Of a stretch of 64,000 bases of DNA, positions 17,095 through 24,788 are shown one piece after another. The notes under the pieces are model-generated. The model saw only the letters and a list, made by a program, of their open reading frames with translations, had not been told where the DNA came from and ran no database searches. The stretch covers positions 310,001 through 374,000 of the forward strand of contig NYMS01000006.1 in the NCBI GenBank assembly GCA_002529455.1, given 5' to 3'. The first letter of the stretch is position 1, and every line of letters begins with the position of its first letter. Source of the stretch: Glycomyces fuscus. GTDB taxonomy: Bacteria; Actinomycetota; Actinomycetes; Streptosporangiales; Streptosporangiaceae. The translations under genes were made by a program, and so were the position numbers.

Positions 17095-17892
17095 TCAGTT
17101 GAGCCAGCCGAAGCTCTGGGCGCTGGGGACGGTCGGCTTGTACTCCAGGCCGACGAGTCCCCGGTAGCCCCCGGCCTGGGCGGCGGTGAGGAGTTCCTCG
17201 ATGGGCAGCCGACCGGTGCCGGGCTCCCCGCGCCCGGGGGTGTCGGCGATCTGGATGTGCCCGAACTCGGCGGCGTGGTCGCGGACCGCGGCGGTGAAGT
17301 CGTCGCCGTTGACGGCGAGGTGGTACAGGTCCGCCAGGAGGGCCACGTTGTCCGCGCCCGCCTCCCCGGCCCGGGCGACGAACGCGAGCCCGTCCGCGGC
17401 GGTGGTCAGGGGGTAGCTCTCGGCCCCGCTGATGGGCTCGATGAGGACGGTGCCGCCGACCGCGGCCACGGCCTCGGCCGCCGCGACGGTGTTCTCCAGG
17501 GCGGTCCGGTCCTGTTCGGCCGGGTCGACCCCCGGCTGGCGCAGGCCGTAGAGGGCGTTGAAGCCCGTGGTGCCCGTGCGCTCGGCGATGCGCACCACGA
17601 CGTCGATGTTGGCGCGGAACTCGGCGCTGCGCGAGGGCTGCGAGAGCACGCCCCGGTCGGGGCCGGGGAGCTGGCCCGCGAAGAAGTTGAGGCCGCTGAG
17701 GCGGACCCCCGCCCTGTCGAGGGCGGAGACGAAGGCGTCGATCTCGTCCTGCGGCGGGGTCGGGCTCTCGAACGGCCACCAGAACTCGACGGCGTCGAAG
17801 CCCGCCTCCCGTGCCGCCCGGGGGCGGTCGTTGAGGGGGAGCTCGGTGAACAGCAGCGAGCAGTTCACCGTGTACCCCAGGGTGTGGCTCAT
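17095..17892 (-). CDS. hyi: Hydroxypyruvate isomerase
   Basis: Interconverts hydroxypyruvate and tartronate semialdehyde. A 265-residue xylose-isomerase-like TIM barrel. Seen are LGYTVNCSLLFTELPLNDRPRAAREAGFDAVEFWWPF at the start, VLIEPISGAESYPL with the metal-binding Glu, LADLYHLAVNGDD and the IQIADTPGRGEPGTG block typical of Hyi. ATG 17892 follows GGAGGCAAGGT. It is the first gene of hyi-glxR-gcl and has two operator-like boxes in its leader, implying control by an AllR-like repressor. Confidence 0.92.
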   Translation of the reverse strand: MSHTLGYTVNCSLLFTELPLNDRPRAAREAGFDAVEFWWPFESPTPPQDEIDAFVSALDRAGVRLSGLNFFAGQLPGPDRGVLSQPSRSAEFRANIDVVVRIAERTGTTGFNALYGLRQPGVDPAEQDRTALENTVAAAEAVAAVGGTVLIEPISGAESYPLTTAADGLAFVARAGEAGADNVALLADLYHLAVNGDDFTAAVRDHAAEFGHIQIADTPGRGEPGTGRLPIEELLTAAQAGGYRGLVGLEYKPTVPSAQSFGWLN

Positions 17893-17912
17893 ACCTTGCC
17901 TCCAGCATCTAC

Positions 17913-17985
17913 TTTCACTATGCGGAAAGTAGTTTTCGCTTTAAGGAATGCCTGAAGTGTGTGCCGGGACACCCCCGCTTGTCAA
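17913..17985 (-). promoter_or_regulatory. hyi operon promoter with paired AllR-like boxes
   Basis: On the minus strand TTGACA (17985-17980) and CACACT (17961-17956) form a promoter with 18-bp spacing. Directly downstream are two 15-bp boxes, TTTCGCTTTAAGGAA (17934-17948) and TTTCACTATGCGGAA (17913-17927), written on the plus strand, 21 bp apart. Their position after the start site fits repression. The boxes match those near uraD, allR and aceB. Confidence 0.7.
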
Positions 17986-18152
17986 CCACCCCGGATCCCG
18001 GCCTCTGCACGCGCCAGAGGTCACTTCAGTCACATGAGCCCCACAGGCACCACCAACCCCGCCACGAACTTTCAGCGACGCCGAGAAGGTCGCCTCTTCT
18101 TTGCCTGCGGACACAGAGCGGGTTATTTTTCGCAGATCTCCCCTTGCGAGTG

Positions 18153-18205
18153 TTGACAAGGTCACACTGGCATCAACTAGAGTCCCCCCAATCCGTAATA
18201 CGGAA
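18153..18205 (+). promoter_or_regulatory. uraD operon promoter with AllR-like box
   Basis: TTGACA (18153-18158) and ACTAGA (18176-18181) are 17 bp apart. ATCCGTAATACGGAA (18191-18205), containing the perfect palindrome TCCGTA-a-TACGGA, follows immediately. A weaker copy lies 21 bp further on (18212-18226). This divergent 407-bp spacer also carries the hyi promoter on the other strand; about 110 bp of leader separate this start site from uraD. Confidence 0.7.
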
Positions 18206-18299
18206 TTGACTGTCTGCACTACGAAAATTCTTGGTTGGAGCCGCGGTGAGACGCCCAAGGGCGGGGAATCCGGGCTTCCGCCGAGCCACGGGAGACCAC

Positions 18300-18848
18300 A
18301 TGAGCACCCCGGAGGAGCCGGAGAGCGGACCCGACCGCGGCCTGGCGCGCCTGAACGCGCTGCCCGCAGGGGAGCTGCGCGCCGAGCTCGCGCAGTGCCT
18401 GGACGTGGACCGCTGGGTCGAGGCCGTCGCGTCCGAGGCGCCCTTCCCCGACCGCGCGGCCCTGCTGGCCTCGGCCGACGAGCACGCACGCGCGGTCACC
18501 GCCGACGAGGTCGCCACCGCGCTGGCCCGCCACCCCCGCATCGGGGAGAGGGCCGAGGGAGCGGACACCGAGTCCGCCTGGTCGCGCGGGGAGCAGTCCG
18601 CCTTCGCCGCCGACACCGACGACGCCTCCGTGCGCGTCCAGCGGATCTTCGCCCACGCCCAGCGTGAGTACGAGGACAGATTCGGGCAGATCTACCTCGT
18701 CTGCGCGAGCGGGCGCTCCAGCCGCGAGCTCCTCGCCGACCTGGTCGCACGCCTGGACAACGACCACGCCACCGAGCTGGCCGTGGTCGGCGACGAGCTG
18801 CGGCGGATCGCCGGGCTCCGCCTGGTCAAACTCCTGGAGGACGCATGA
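18300..18848 (+). CDS. uraD: OHCU decarboxylase (urate pathway)
   Basis: 2-oxo-4-hydroxy-4-carboxy-5-ureidoimidazoline decarboxylase, the last of the three enzymes taking urate to S-allantoin. A 182-residue all-helical protein with RLNALPAGELRAELAQCLDVDRWV, the motif HPRIGER carrying the catalytic His, WSRGEQSAF and YEDRFGQIYLVCASGRSSRELL. ATG 18300 follows GGGAG. Its stop overlaps the uraH start (ATGA), so the two are coupled. Assignment is from family motifs and the uraH/uricase neighbours. Confidence 0.92.
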   Translation: MSTPEEPESGPDRGLARLNALPAGELRAELAQCLDVDRWVEAVASEAPFPDRAALLASADEHARAVTADEVATALARHPRIGERAEGADTESAWSRGEQSAFAADTDDASVRVQRIFAHAQREYEDRFGQIYLVCASGRSSRELLADLVARLDNDHATELAVVGDELRRIAGLRLVKLLEDA

Positions 18849-19183
18849 GCCACGTCACCACCCACGTCCTGGACGCCGCCCTGGGCCGCCCCGCCCGCGG
18901 TGTTCCCGTGCGGCTGGAGGCCGCCGACGGCCCCGGGGCCTGGCGGACGGTCGCCGAGGGGCGCACCGACGACGACGGGCGCGTGCCCGACCTGGGCCCC
19001 GACCGGCTCCCCGCCGGATTCCACCGGGTCGTCTTCGACACCGCCGCCTACTTCGGGGCGACCGGCCAGCGCGGCTTCTACCCCGAGGTCGCCATCGTGT
19101 TCGACCTCGCCGACGAGGACGCCCACTACCACGTCCCGCTGCTGCTGAGCCCGTTCGCCTACTCGACCTACCGGGGCTCCTAG
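18845..19183 (+). CDS. uraH: 5-hydroxyisourate hydrolase (transthyretin-like)
   Basis: Hydrolyses 5-hydroxyisourate, the unstable uricase product, to OHCU. The 112-residue protein shows the transthyretin-like pattern: SHVTTHVLDAALGRPARGVPVRLE at the N-terminus (catalytic His), an Arg/His-containing middle with GFHRVVFDTAAYF, FYPEVAIVF, HYHVPLLLSPFAYSTYRGS and the diagnostic C-terminal YRGS. It overlaps uraD by 4 bp. The 232 bp to the uricase start hold no promoter or hairpin I am confident in, so uricase is probably on the same transcript. Confidence 0.95.
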   Translation: MSHVTTHVLDAALGRPARGVPVRLEAADGPGAWRTVAEGRTDDDGRVPDLGPDRLPAGFHRVVFDTAAYFGATGQRGFYPEVAIVFDLADEDAHYHVPLLLSPFAYSTYRGS

Positions 19184-19415
19184 CAGGACGGGCGCGACGC
19201 GCCCTCCACGCGGGCACCCGTTTTCCACAGACCACGGCGGCACGGCCGACCGGGAAGGGAGCGGCGGGCAGGAGATCCTCGCCGGCCAGAGCAAGCCTGA
19301 ATCTTCGAGTGCGCGACAGGTCCTTCCGCACGACCACAGCGGTCCTCCCTCGTAGCACTGCGCCACGGCGCGAACGATGACGACTTCACGCATCACACGG
19401 ATGGAGTTCACCCTG

Positions 19416-20312
19416 ATGGGCATCCGACTCGGAGACAACCAGTACGGCAAGGCCGAGGTCCGCCTCGTCCACGTCAACCGCGACACCGACGTCCACCGGA
19501 TCAAGGACGTCAACGTCACCTCCCAGCTGCGCGGAGAGCTGGAGACGGTCCACACCCACGGCGACAACAGCACCTGCCTGCCGACCGACACCCAGAAGAA
19601 CACCGTCTACGCCAAGGCCCGCGAGTGGGGCGGCGTCGGCGCCGTCGAGGACTTCGCCCTGCGCCTGGCCCGCCACTTCGTGGACGAGCACGAGTACGTG
19701 CACGGGGCCCGCCAGGAGGTGCAGGAGTACTCCTGGGAGCGGATCCAGACCGCCTCCGGCCCGCACGACCACGCGTTCTCGCGCAAGGGCGCCGAGACCC
19801 GCACCACCGTCGTCACCAAGACGGGCGCGCGTGAGTGGGTGGTCTCGGGCTTCGAGGGCCTGACCGTGCTCAAGTCCACCGGCTCGGAGTTCCACGGCTA
19901 CCCCAAGACCAAGTACACGACGCTGCCCGAGACCACCGACCGGATCCTGGCCACCGACGTCACCGCCCGCTGGCGCTACGTCGGCGTGGAGCACGACTTC
20001 GACAAGGCCTACTCCTCGGTCCGCGCCCTGTGCCTGGAGGCCTTCGCCGAGACCCACAGCCTGGCGCTGCAGCAGACCCTCTACGAGATGGGCAGGGCCG
20101 TCCTGGAGGCGCACCCGGAGATCGCCGAGATCCGCTTCTCCATGCCCAACAACCACCACTTCCTGGTGGACCTGTCCCCGTTCGGCCTGGACAACCCGAA
20201 CGAGGTCTTCTTCGCCGCCGACCGCCCCTACGGCAAGATCGAGGCCACCGTGGAGCGCGACGACGCCCCCGAGCCCGGCGACGCCTGGAAGACCGTCCCC
20301 GGCTTCGTCTAG
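19416..20312 (+). CDS. pucL: Uricase (urate oxidase)
   Basis: Cofactor-free oxidation of urate to 5-hydroxyisourate. The protein has GDNQYGKAEVRLVHVNRD near the start, PTDTQKNTVYAKA (uricase signature with the active-site Thr), LKSTGSEFHGYPKTKYTTLPET and the C-terminal NNHHFLVDLSPFGLDNPNEVF. I choose ATG 19416 (298 residues) because GGAG lies 9 nt upstream and homologues start close to GDNQYGKAE; in-frame ATGs at 19377 and 19401 are possible. The stop TAG is the left CTAG of a MITE-like element, so the last codons abut mobile DNA without being altered. Confidence 0.93.
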   Translation: MGIRLGDNQYGKAEVRLVHVNRDTDVHRIKDVNVTSQLRGELETVHTHGDNSTCLPTDTQKNTVYAKAREWGGVGAVEDFALRLARHFVDEHEYVHGARQEVQEYSWERIQTASGPHDHAFSRKGAETRTTVVTKTGAREWVVSGFEGLTVLKSTGSEFHGYPKTKYTTLPETTDRILATDVTARWRYVGVEHDFDKAYSSVRALCLEAFAETHSLALQQTLYEMGRAVLEAHPEIAEIRFSMPNNHHFLVDLSPFGLDNPNEVFFAADRPYGKIEATVERDDAPEPGDAWKTVPGFV

Positions 20313-20487
20313 ACAGTGTTTTTTGGACCTCCGCTTCGCTTCGGTCCGTGTTCGGACGCCCGAAGAACGGGAACCTTCGGCGCCTACACCGGGTTCGCTC
20401 GTTCCTCGCAAACCCGCCTCCGGCACCTCCAGAACCCCGTGGGCGCCCGAACCGCACCCACAAGCCAGGCAGGTTCAAAAGCATTCC
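20313..20487. mobile_element. MITE-like element (175 bp) flanked by CTAG
   Basis: CTAG at 20309-20312 and 20488-20491 bracket a non-coding element with imperfect terminal inverted repeats: left ACAGTGTTTTTTGGACCT, right (reverse complement) GGAATGCTTTTGAACCT. Similarity continues inward, for example GTTCGGACGCCC against GTTCGGGCGCCC. The left end agrees with the reverse-complemented right end of the IS at 2275-3204 at 13 of 16 positions. Size, lack of genes, inverted repeats and the same target tetramer indicate a non-autonomous element moved by that IS family. Confidence 0.7.
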
Positions 20488-20599
20488 CTAGGCGGCACCC
20501 TCCTCAGGGTGGCAGCCCCCGGAGTCCGGACGGCGCCCCTTCCGGAGCCCTGCCCCGCCCCGTGTCCGGACGCTCCCGCGTGAGCGCTCCGACGGTGCC

Positions 20600-20640
20600 C
20601 CGCGGGCGGGACCGCCCCCTCCTCGCGGTCCCGCCCGCGG
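20600..20640 (+). terminator. Hairpin downstream of the uricase operon
   Basis: Arms 20600-20615 and 20625-20640 pair perfectly (16 bp) with a 9-nt loop. It probably terminated uraD-uraH-uricase before the MITE separated it from the uricase stop. The permease promoter would then lie in 20641-20848, where I see no clear hexamers. Confidence 0.65.
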
Positions 20641-20848
20641 CCCCGGCGTCCCGCCGGGCGCACGCACCGACACTCCCGCGACCCGCGCGCACAACCGTGC
20701 CACGGGCCCTGGCCCGCCGCGGCGGGCCCTCCCCCGGCTCCGGCGCCCCCGCCAGGGGGCGCCCTGCCGGTGCGACACCACCGGGCCGCGTGCCCGAGAG
20801 TTCGGCCCCCTCCGGGTGGCCGCCGATCGCAAAGGCTGGAAACTGGCC

Positions 20849-22360
20849 ATGTCGAACAGTCCGTCCGCGAAGGACTCGGCCACAACGAACGCCGCCTCCT
20901 CCCCCCGCCCCGAGGACGAGAAGCTGCCCGCGCGGCTGCTCCTGGTCTACGGGCTCCAGCACATCCTGACCATGTACGCCGGCGCGGTGGCGCCGGCCCT
21001 CGTCATCGGCGCCGCCGCCGGGCTCGCGAACGACCCCGCCGCCATGGGCATCCTCGTCAGCGGCGCGCTCCTCGTGGCGGGGTTCGCCACGCTCATGCAG
21101 ACCGTGGGCCACAGGCGCGTCGGCGCGCAGATGCCCATCGTGGTGGCCTGCTCCTTCGTCCCCGTCAGCGCCATCACCTCCCTGGCCGCGGGGCAGAACG
21201 GCGAGAACCTGCCCGTGGCCTTCGGCGCCTCCCTGGCCGCCGGGCTCTTCGCCCTGGCGCTGACGCCGTTCTTCGGGCAGCTGATCCGCTTCTTCCCCCC
21301 GATCGTCACGGGCACCATCATCACCGTCATCGGCGTCAGCCTCATGCCGGTGGCCGCGCGGTGGGTCATGGACGGCGCCACCCGCACCCTGGAGGACGGC
21401 TCCGCGGTCCCGGCCGCGCCCCCGGCCAACCTCGCGCTGGCCGGGCTCACCCTGGCGGTGATCGTGGTCGGCTCCCGGGTCTTCCCCGGTATCTGGGGGC
21501 GGCTGTCCATCCTCCTGGGCCTGGCCGTGGGCACCCTCGTCGCCGTCCCCCTGGGCATGACCGACTTCAGCCGGGTCGGCGAGGCCGACGTCGTGTTCGA
21601 CCCGACCTCGGTGTTCTACTTCGGCGCGCCCCGCTTCGAGGTCGCCGCGGTCGTCACCATGTGCGTCATCATGCTCGTGGTCCTGACCGAGGGGGCCTCG
21701 CACATCATCGCGGTCGGGGAGATCACCGGCTCCAAGGTGGACGCCAGGCGCATCTCGGCGGGCCTGCGCGCCGACGTGAGCGGGTCCCTCATCGGGCCGA
21801 TCTTCAGCGCCACGCCCACCAGCTCGTTCGCGCAGAACATCGGCCTGCTGGCCCTGACCAAGGTGCGCAGCCGCTACGTGGTCGCCACCGGCGCGGGCAT
21901 CCTCGTCGCGCTGGGGATGTTCCCGGTGCTGGGCGGTGCCATGGCTGCCATCCCCACGCCCGTGCTCGGCGGCGCGGGCCTGGTCCTGTTCGGCAGCGTG
22001 GCCGCCAGCGGCGTCAAGACCCTGGCCAAGGTCGACTTCACCAACAACCTCAACCTGGTGCTGGTGGCCGCCTCCGTCGGCGTGGCGGTCGTCCCGCTGG
22101 CCTACCCGACCTTCTACGCGTACCTGCCCGAGTCGGTGGAGCTGGTCGCGCACTCGGGCATCATCGGCGCGGCCGTCGTCGCGATCGTGCTCAACGTGTG
22201 CTTCAACGTGATCGGCCGCGGACGCGGGTCCGGCTCCCCGTCCGCGATCGACCCCGAGGAGATCGGCAGCGCCGGTCCCGGGGAGGCCAAGTACACCACC
22301 CAGGCCGGGAGGGTCCACCGGGGCAGTGGCTCCGAGCCCCTGGAGAAGCCCCAGGCGTGA
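20849..22360 (+). CDS. NCS2 family nucleobase permease (xanthine/urate type)
   Basis: A proton- or sodium-coupled purine importer, 503 residues with about 12-14 membrane segments. NCS2 features are LLLVYGLQHILTMYAGAVAPALVIG, the conserved QTVGHRRVGAQMPIV, HIIAVGEITG, FSATPTSSFAQNIGLLALTKV and VLGGAGLVLFGSVAASGVKTL. The SSFAQNIGLLALTKV block is characteristic of the xanthine/urate branch rather than uracil carriers, and the uricase neighbour supports this. ATG 20849 begins a short polar N-terminus; GTG 20816 is an alternative. Xanthine against urate preference cannot be settled from sequence. Confidence 0.88.
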   Translation: MSNSPSAKDSATTNAASSPRPEDEKLPARLLLVYGLQHILTMYAGAVAPALVIGAAAGLANDPAAMGILVSGALLVAGFATLMQTVGHRRVGAQMPIVVACSFVPVSAITSLAAGQNGENLPVAFGASLAAGLFALALTPFFGQLIRFFPPIVTGTIITVIGVSLMPVAARWVMDGATRTLEDGSAVPAAPPANLALAGLTLAVIVVGSRVFPGIWGRLSILLGLAVGTLVAVPLGMTDFSRVGEADVVFDPTSVFYFGAPRFEVAAVVTMCVIMLVVLTEGASHIIAVGEITGSKVDARRISAGLRADVSGSLIGPIFSATPTSSFAQNIGLLALTKVRSRYVVATGAGILVALGMFPVLGGAMAAIPTPVLGGAGLVLFGSVAASGVKTLAKVDFTNNLNLVLVAASVGVAVVPLAYPTFYAYLPESVELVAHSGIIGAAVVAIVLNVCFNVIGRGRGSGSPSAIDPEEIGSAGPGEAKYTTQAGRVHRGSGSEPLEKPQA

Positions 22361-22439
22361 CCGCCGCCGGGGTGCGGGGCCGTGCCTCCCGTGCCCCGGG
22401 CCCGGTGTCCGCGGGACCGCCTCGGGCAGCGGCGTTCCG

Positions 22440-22454
22440 TTCAGGTCCGCTGAA
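22440..22454 (+). promoter_or_regulatory. LysR-type operator upstream of the LysR gene
   Basis: TTCAG-gtccg-CTGAA is a T-N11-A dyad directly before TGGTAT (22455-22460), a possible -10 for the regulator gene. The GTG would then be nearly leaderless. The same dyad recurs at 23383-23399. The position fits autorepression. Confidence 0.65.
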
Positions 22455-22470
22455 TGGTATTCCTGGCAGG

Positions 22471-23397
22471 GTGACCGACTGGGATCTTCGCAAACTCCGC
22501 GTCCTGCGCGCCCTCGAGGAGTTCGGGACCGTCCGGGCCACGGCGGAGGCCCTGTGCATGACCCCCTCCGCCGTGTCCCAGCAGCTGTCCTCCCTCTCCC
22601 AGCAGGTGGGGGTCGCGCTGCTGGAGGCGCACGGGCGGCGGGTCCGCCTCACCGACGCGGCGCACGCCCTGCTGCGCCACACCGACATCGTGCTGGCCCA
22701 GCTGGAACGGGCCGAGGCCGAGCTGGAGGGCTTCGCCCGGGGCGAGGCCGGACACGTGCGCGTGGGCGCCTTCGCCACCGCCATCCCGAGCCTGGTGGTC
22801 CCCGCGCTGGACGCCCTGCGGCGCACCTACCCCGGTCTGACGACGCGGGTGCACCAGGCCGAGGCGGCCGAGGTCTACGACCTGCTGTCGGCGGGCGAGA
22901 TCGACGTCGGACTGTCCCTGGCCGCCCAGGCCCCCACCGGCCACGACGGCCGCTACGACCGGCGCGAGCTGCTCACCGACCCCCTGGACGCGGCCCTGCC
23001 CGCCCACCACCGCCTGGCCCGCGCCCGCGCCCTTCGCCTGCGCGACCTGGCCGAGGAGCCGTGGATCTACGGGGCCTCGGGGCCCTGGCGCGACATCACC
23101 GTCGCCTCCTGCGCCCAGGCGGGGTTCGTCCCCGGGCAGGCGCACGTGGCCTCCGACTGGAGGGCCATCCTGGACATGGTGGCGGCGGGCATGGGCGTCG
23201 CGCTGGTCCCCCGGCTGGCCGCCGCGGACGACACCCCCGGAGTCAGCCTGAGGGTGCTGCGCTCCGACCAGCCGCGGCGCCACGTGGTCTCCGCCGTGCG
23301 CTCCGGGGCGGGCGGGCGCCCCCAGGTGGCGGTGGTGCTGCGCGCCCTGGCGGACACCGCCGCGGACCTGGGCGGCCCGACTGTTCAGTTCTCCTGA
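22471..23397 (+). CDS. LysR-family transcriptional regulator
   Basis: A 308-residue LysR-type regulator. The winged helix is at residues 1-62 (LRKLRVLRALEEFGTVRATAEALCMTPSAVSQQLSSLSQQVGVALLE), followed by a linker helix and a type-2 periplasmic-binding-like effector domain (GHVRVGAFATAIPSLVVPALDAL...). GTG 22471 is the only plausible start before the helix-turn-helix. It lies between the urate permease and allantoicase genes, and a matching dyad lies on each side, so it probably controls itself and allantoicase. The effector could be a purine-pathway intermediate; this is inference. The C-terminal codons overlap the downstream dyad. Confidence 0.9.
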   Translation: MTDWDLRKLRVLRALEEFGTVRATAEALCMTPSAVSQQLSSLSQQVGVALLEAHGRRVRLTDAAHALLRHTDIVLAQLERAEAELEGFARGEAGHVRVGAFATAIPSLVVPALDALRRTYPGLTTRVHQAEAAEVYDLLSAGEIDVGLSLAAQAPTGHDGRYDRRELLTDPLDAALPAHHRLARARALRLRDLAEEPWIYGASGPWRDITVASCAQAGFVPGQAHVASDWRAILDMVAAGMGVALVPRLAAADDTPGVSLRVLRSDQPRRHVVSAVRSGAGGRPQVAVVLRALADTAADLGGPTVQFS

Positions 23398-23429
23398 ACA
23401 TAGTGATCAGAAACTTTCGCTGGTAGTAA
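23383..23429 (+). promoter_or_regulatory. Allantoicase promoter region with LysR dyad
   Basis: GTTCAG-ttctc-CTGAAC (23383-23399), a perfect 6+5+6 palindrome, overlaps the LysR stop codon. TAGTAA (23424-23429) could be the -10, placing the dyad near -46, the usual activator position. TTTCGCTGGTAGTAA (23415-23429) has a half match to the AllR-like box. Confidence 0.6.
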
Positions 23430-23486
23430 TCGTTCTCTCTTGGGACTCTGGATCTGTCCGACAAGTCCACATTTTTCAGGAGAGCA

Positions 23487-24614
23487 ATGATCGGGTCCCA
23501 GCCCACCGACCCACGTGCCTACAACGCCCGGCCCTACGCGGGCGGCGACCCCTACGCCGACTACCGCGGCACCGACCTCGACTTCTCGGCCCTGGTCGAC
23601 CTGGCCGACCGGCGCCTGGGCGCCGGGGCCGTGGCGGCCAACGACGAGTTCTTCGCCCAGCGTGAGAACCTGCTGCTGCCCGAACCGGCCGTGTTCGACC
23701 CGCACGCCTTCGGGCACAAGGGCAAGGTCATGGACGGCTGGGAGACCCGCAGGCGCCGCGGCGTGAGCGGCGACCAGCCGCACCCCTCCGCCGACGACCA
23801 CGACTGGGCCCTGGTCCGCCTCGGCCTGCCCGGCCTGGTCCGCGGCGTGGTGGTGGACACCGCGCACTTCCGCGGCAACCACCCCCGCGAGGTCAGCGTC
23901 GAGGCCGTCCACCTGGAGGGCACCCCCACCACCGACGAGCTGCTCGAGGCGGAGTGGACCGAGATCGTCCCCCGCACCTTCGTGTACGGGCACGCCGCCA
24001 ACGGTTTCGAGGTGGACGCCGGGCGCCGGTGGACCCACCTGCGCCTGAAGCAGTTCCCCGACGGAGGCGTCGCCCGCCTGCGCGTGTACGGCGAGCCCGT
24101 GCCCGACCCCGACTGGCTGACCGCCCTCGGCGGCTTCGACGTGGCCGCCCTGGTCAACGGCGGCATGGTCGAGGACGCCTCGGACCGCTTCTACTCCTCC
24201 CCGGACAACATCATCGCCCCCGGCCGCTCGCAGAAGATGGACGACGGCTGGGAGAACCGGCGCCGCCGCGACACCGAGCACGACTGGGTGCGCTTCCGCC
24301 TCACCGCCCAGGCCACGGTCCGCGCCCTGGAGCTGGACACCGCCTACCTCAAGGGCAACGCCGCGGGCTGGGTCGCCGTCCTGGGGCGGAACGCGCACTC
24401 CGACTCCCCCGACGCGTGGTTCGAGATCGTCCCCCGTACCCGGCTGGAGCCCGACAGCGCCCACCGCTTCGTCCTGGACGCCCCGGTCGTCGCCACCCAC
24501 GTGCGCACCGACGTGTTCCCCGACGGCGGCATCGCCCGCCTCAACGTCTTCGGCTCCCTGACCGAGACCGGCGCCGCCGACCTGCGCGGGCGCTGGAGCC
24601 GGCTGCGGGGCTGA
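23487..24614 (+). CDS. alc: Allantoicase
   Basis: Hydrolyses allantoate to ureidoglycolate and urea. The 375-residue protein shows the two homologous jelly-roll repeats of the family: KGKVMDGWETRRRR with DWALVRLGLPG and VVVDTAHFRGNHP in the first, then SQKMDDGWENRRRR with DWVRFRLTAQ and LELDTAYLKGNAAG in the second. The pattern PDGGVARLRVYG / PDGGIARLNVFG ends each repeat. ATG 23487 follows AGGAGAG. Using allantoicase implies that a ureidoglycolate lyase is needed next; none is recognisable in the window. Confidence 0.95.
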   Translation: MIGSQPTDPRAYNARPYAGGDPYADYRGTDLDFSALVDLADRRLGAGAVAANDEFFAQRENLLLPEPAVFDPHAFGHKGKVMDGWETRRRRGVSGDQPHPSADDHDWALVRLGLPGLVRGVVVDTAHFRGNHPREVSVEAVHLEGTPTTDELLEAEWTEIVPRTFVYGHAANGFEVDAGRRWTHLRLKQFPDGGVARLRVYGEPVPDPDWLTALGGFDVAALVNGGMVEDASDRFYSSPDNIIAPGRSQKMDDGWENRRRRDTEHDWVRFRLTAQATVRALELDTAYLKGNAAGWVAVLGRNAHSDSPDAWFEIVPRTRLEPDSAHRFVLDAPVVATHVRTDVFPDGGIARLNVFGSLTETGAADLRGRWSRLRG

Positions 24615-24620
24615 CCCCCG

Positions 24621-24715
24621 CGCCCGCGCGGCCCCTCCCGGCCGCGCGGGCGGGGCGGGCCCCCGGACGGACAGCGGACGGGCCGCCGCCGGGATGTTCC
24701 CGGCGGCGGCCCGTC
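24621..24715. terminator. Two hairpins between allantoicase and allB
   Basis: The first hairpin pairs 24621-24633 with 24640-24652. The second pairs 24677-24694 with 24698-24715, 18 perfect base pairs with a 3-nt loop. They separate convergent transcripts. Confidence 0.8.
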
Positions 24716-24788
24716 GCCGTTCACCAGGGCGTGCGCGGCGGGCACCCGCCCCGCCACACGACGCCCCGGCACGGCTCCCGCCGCGTCC

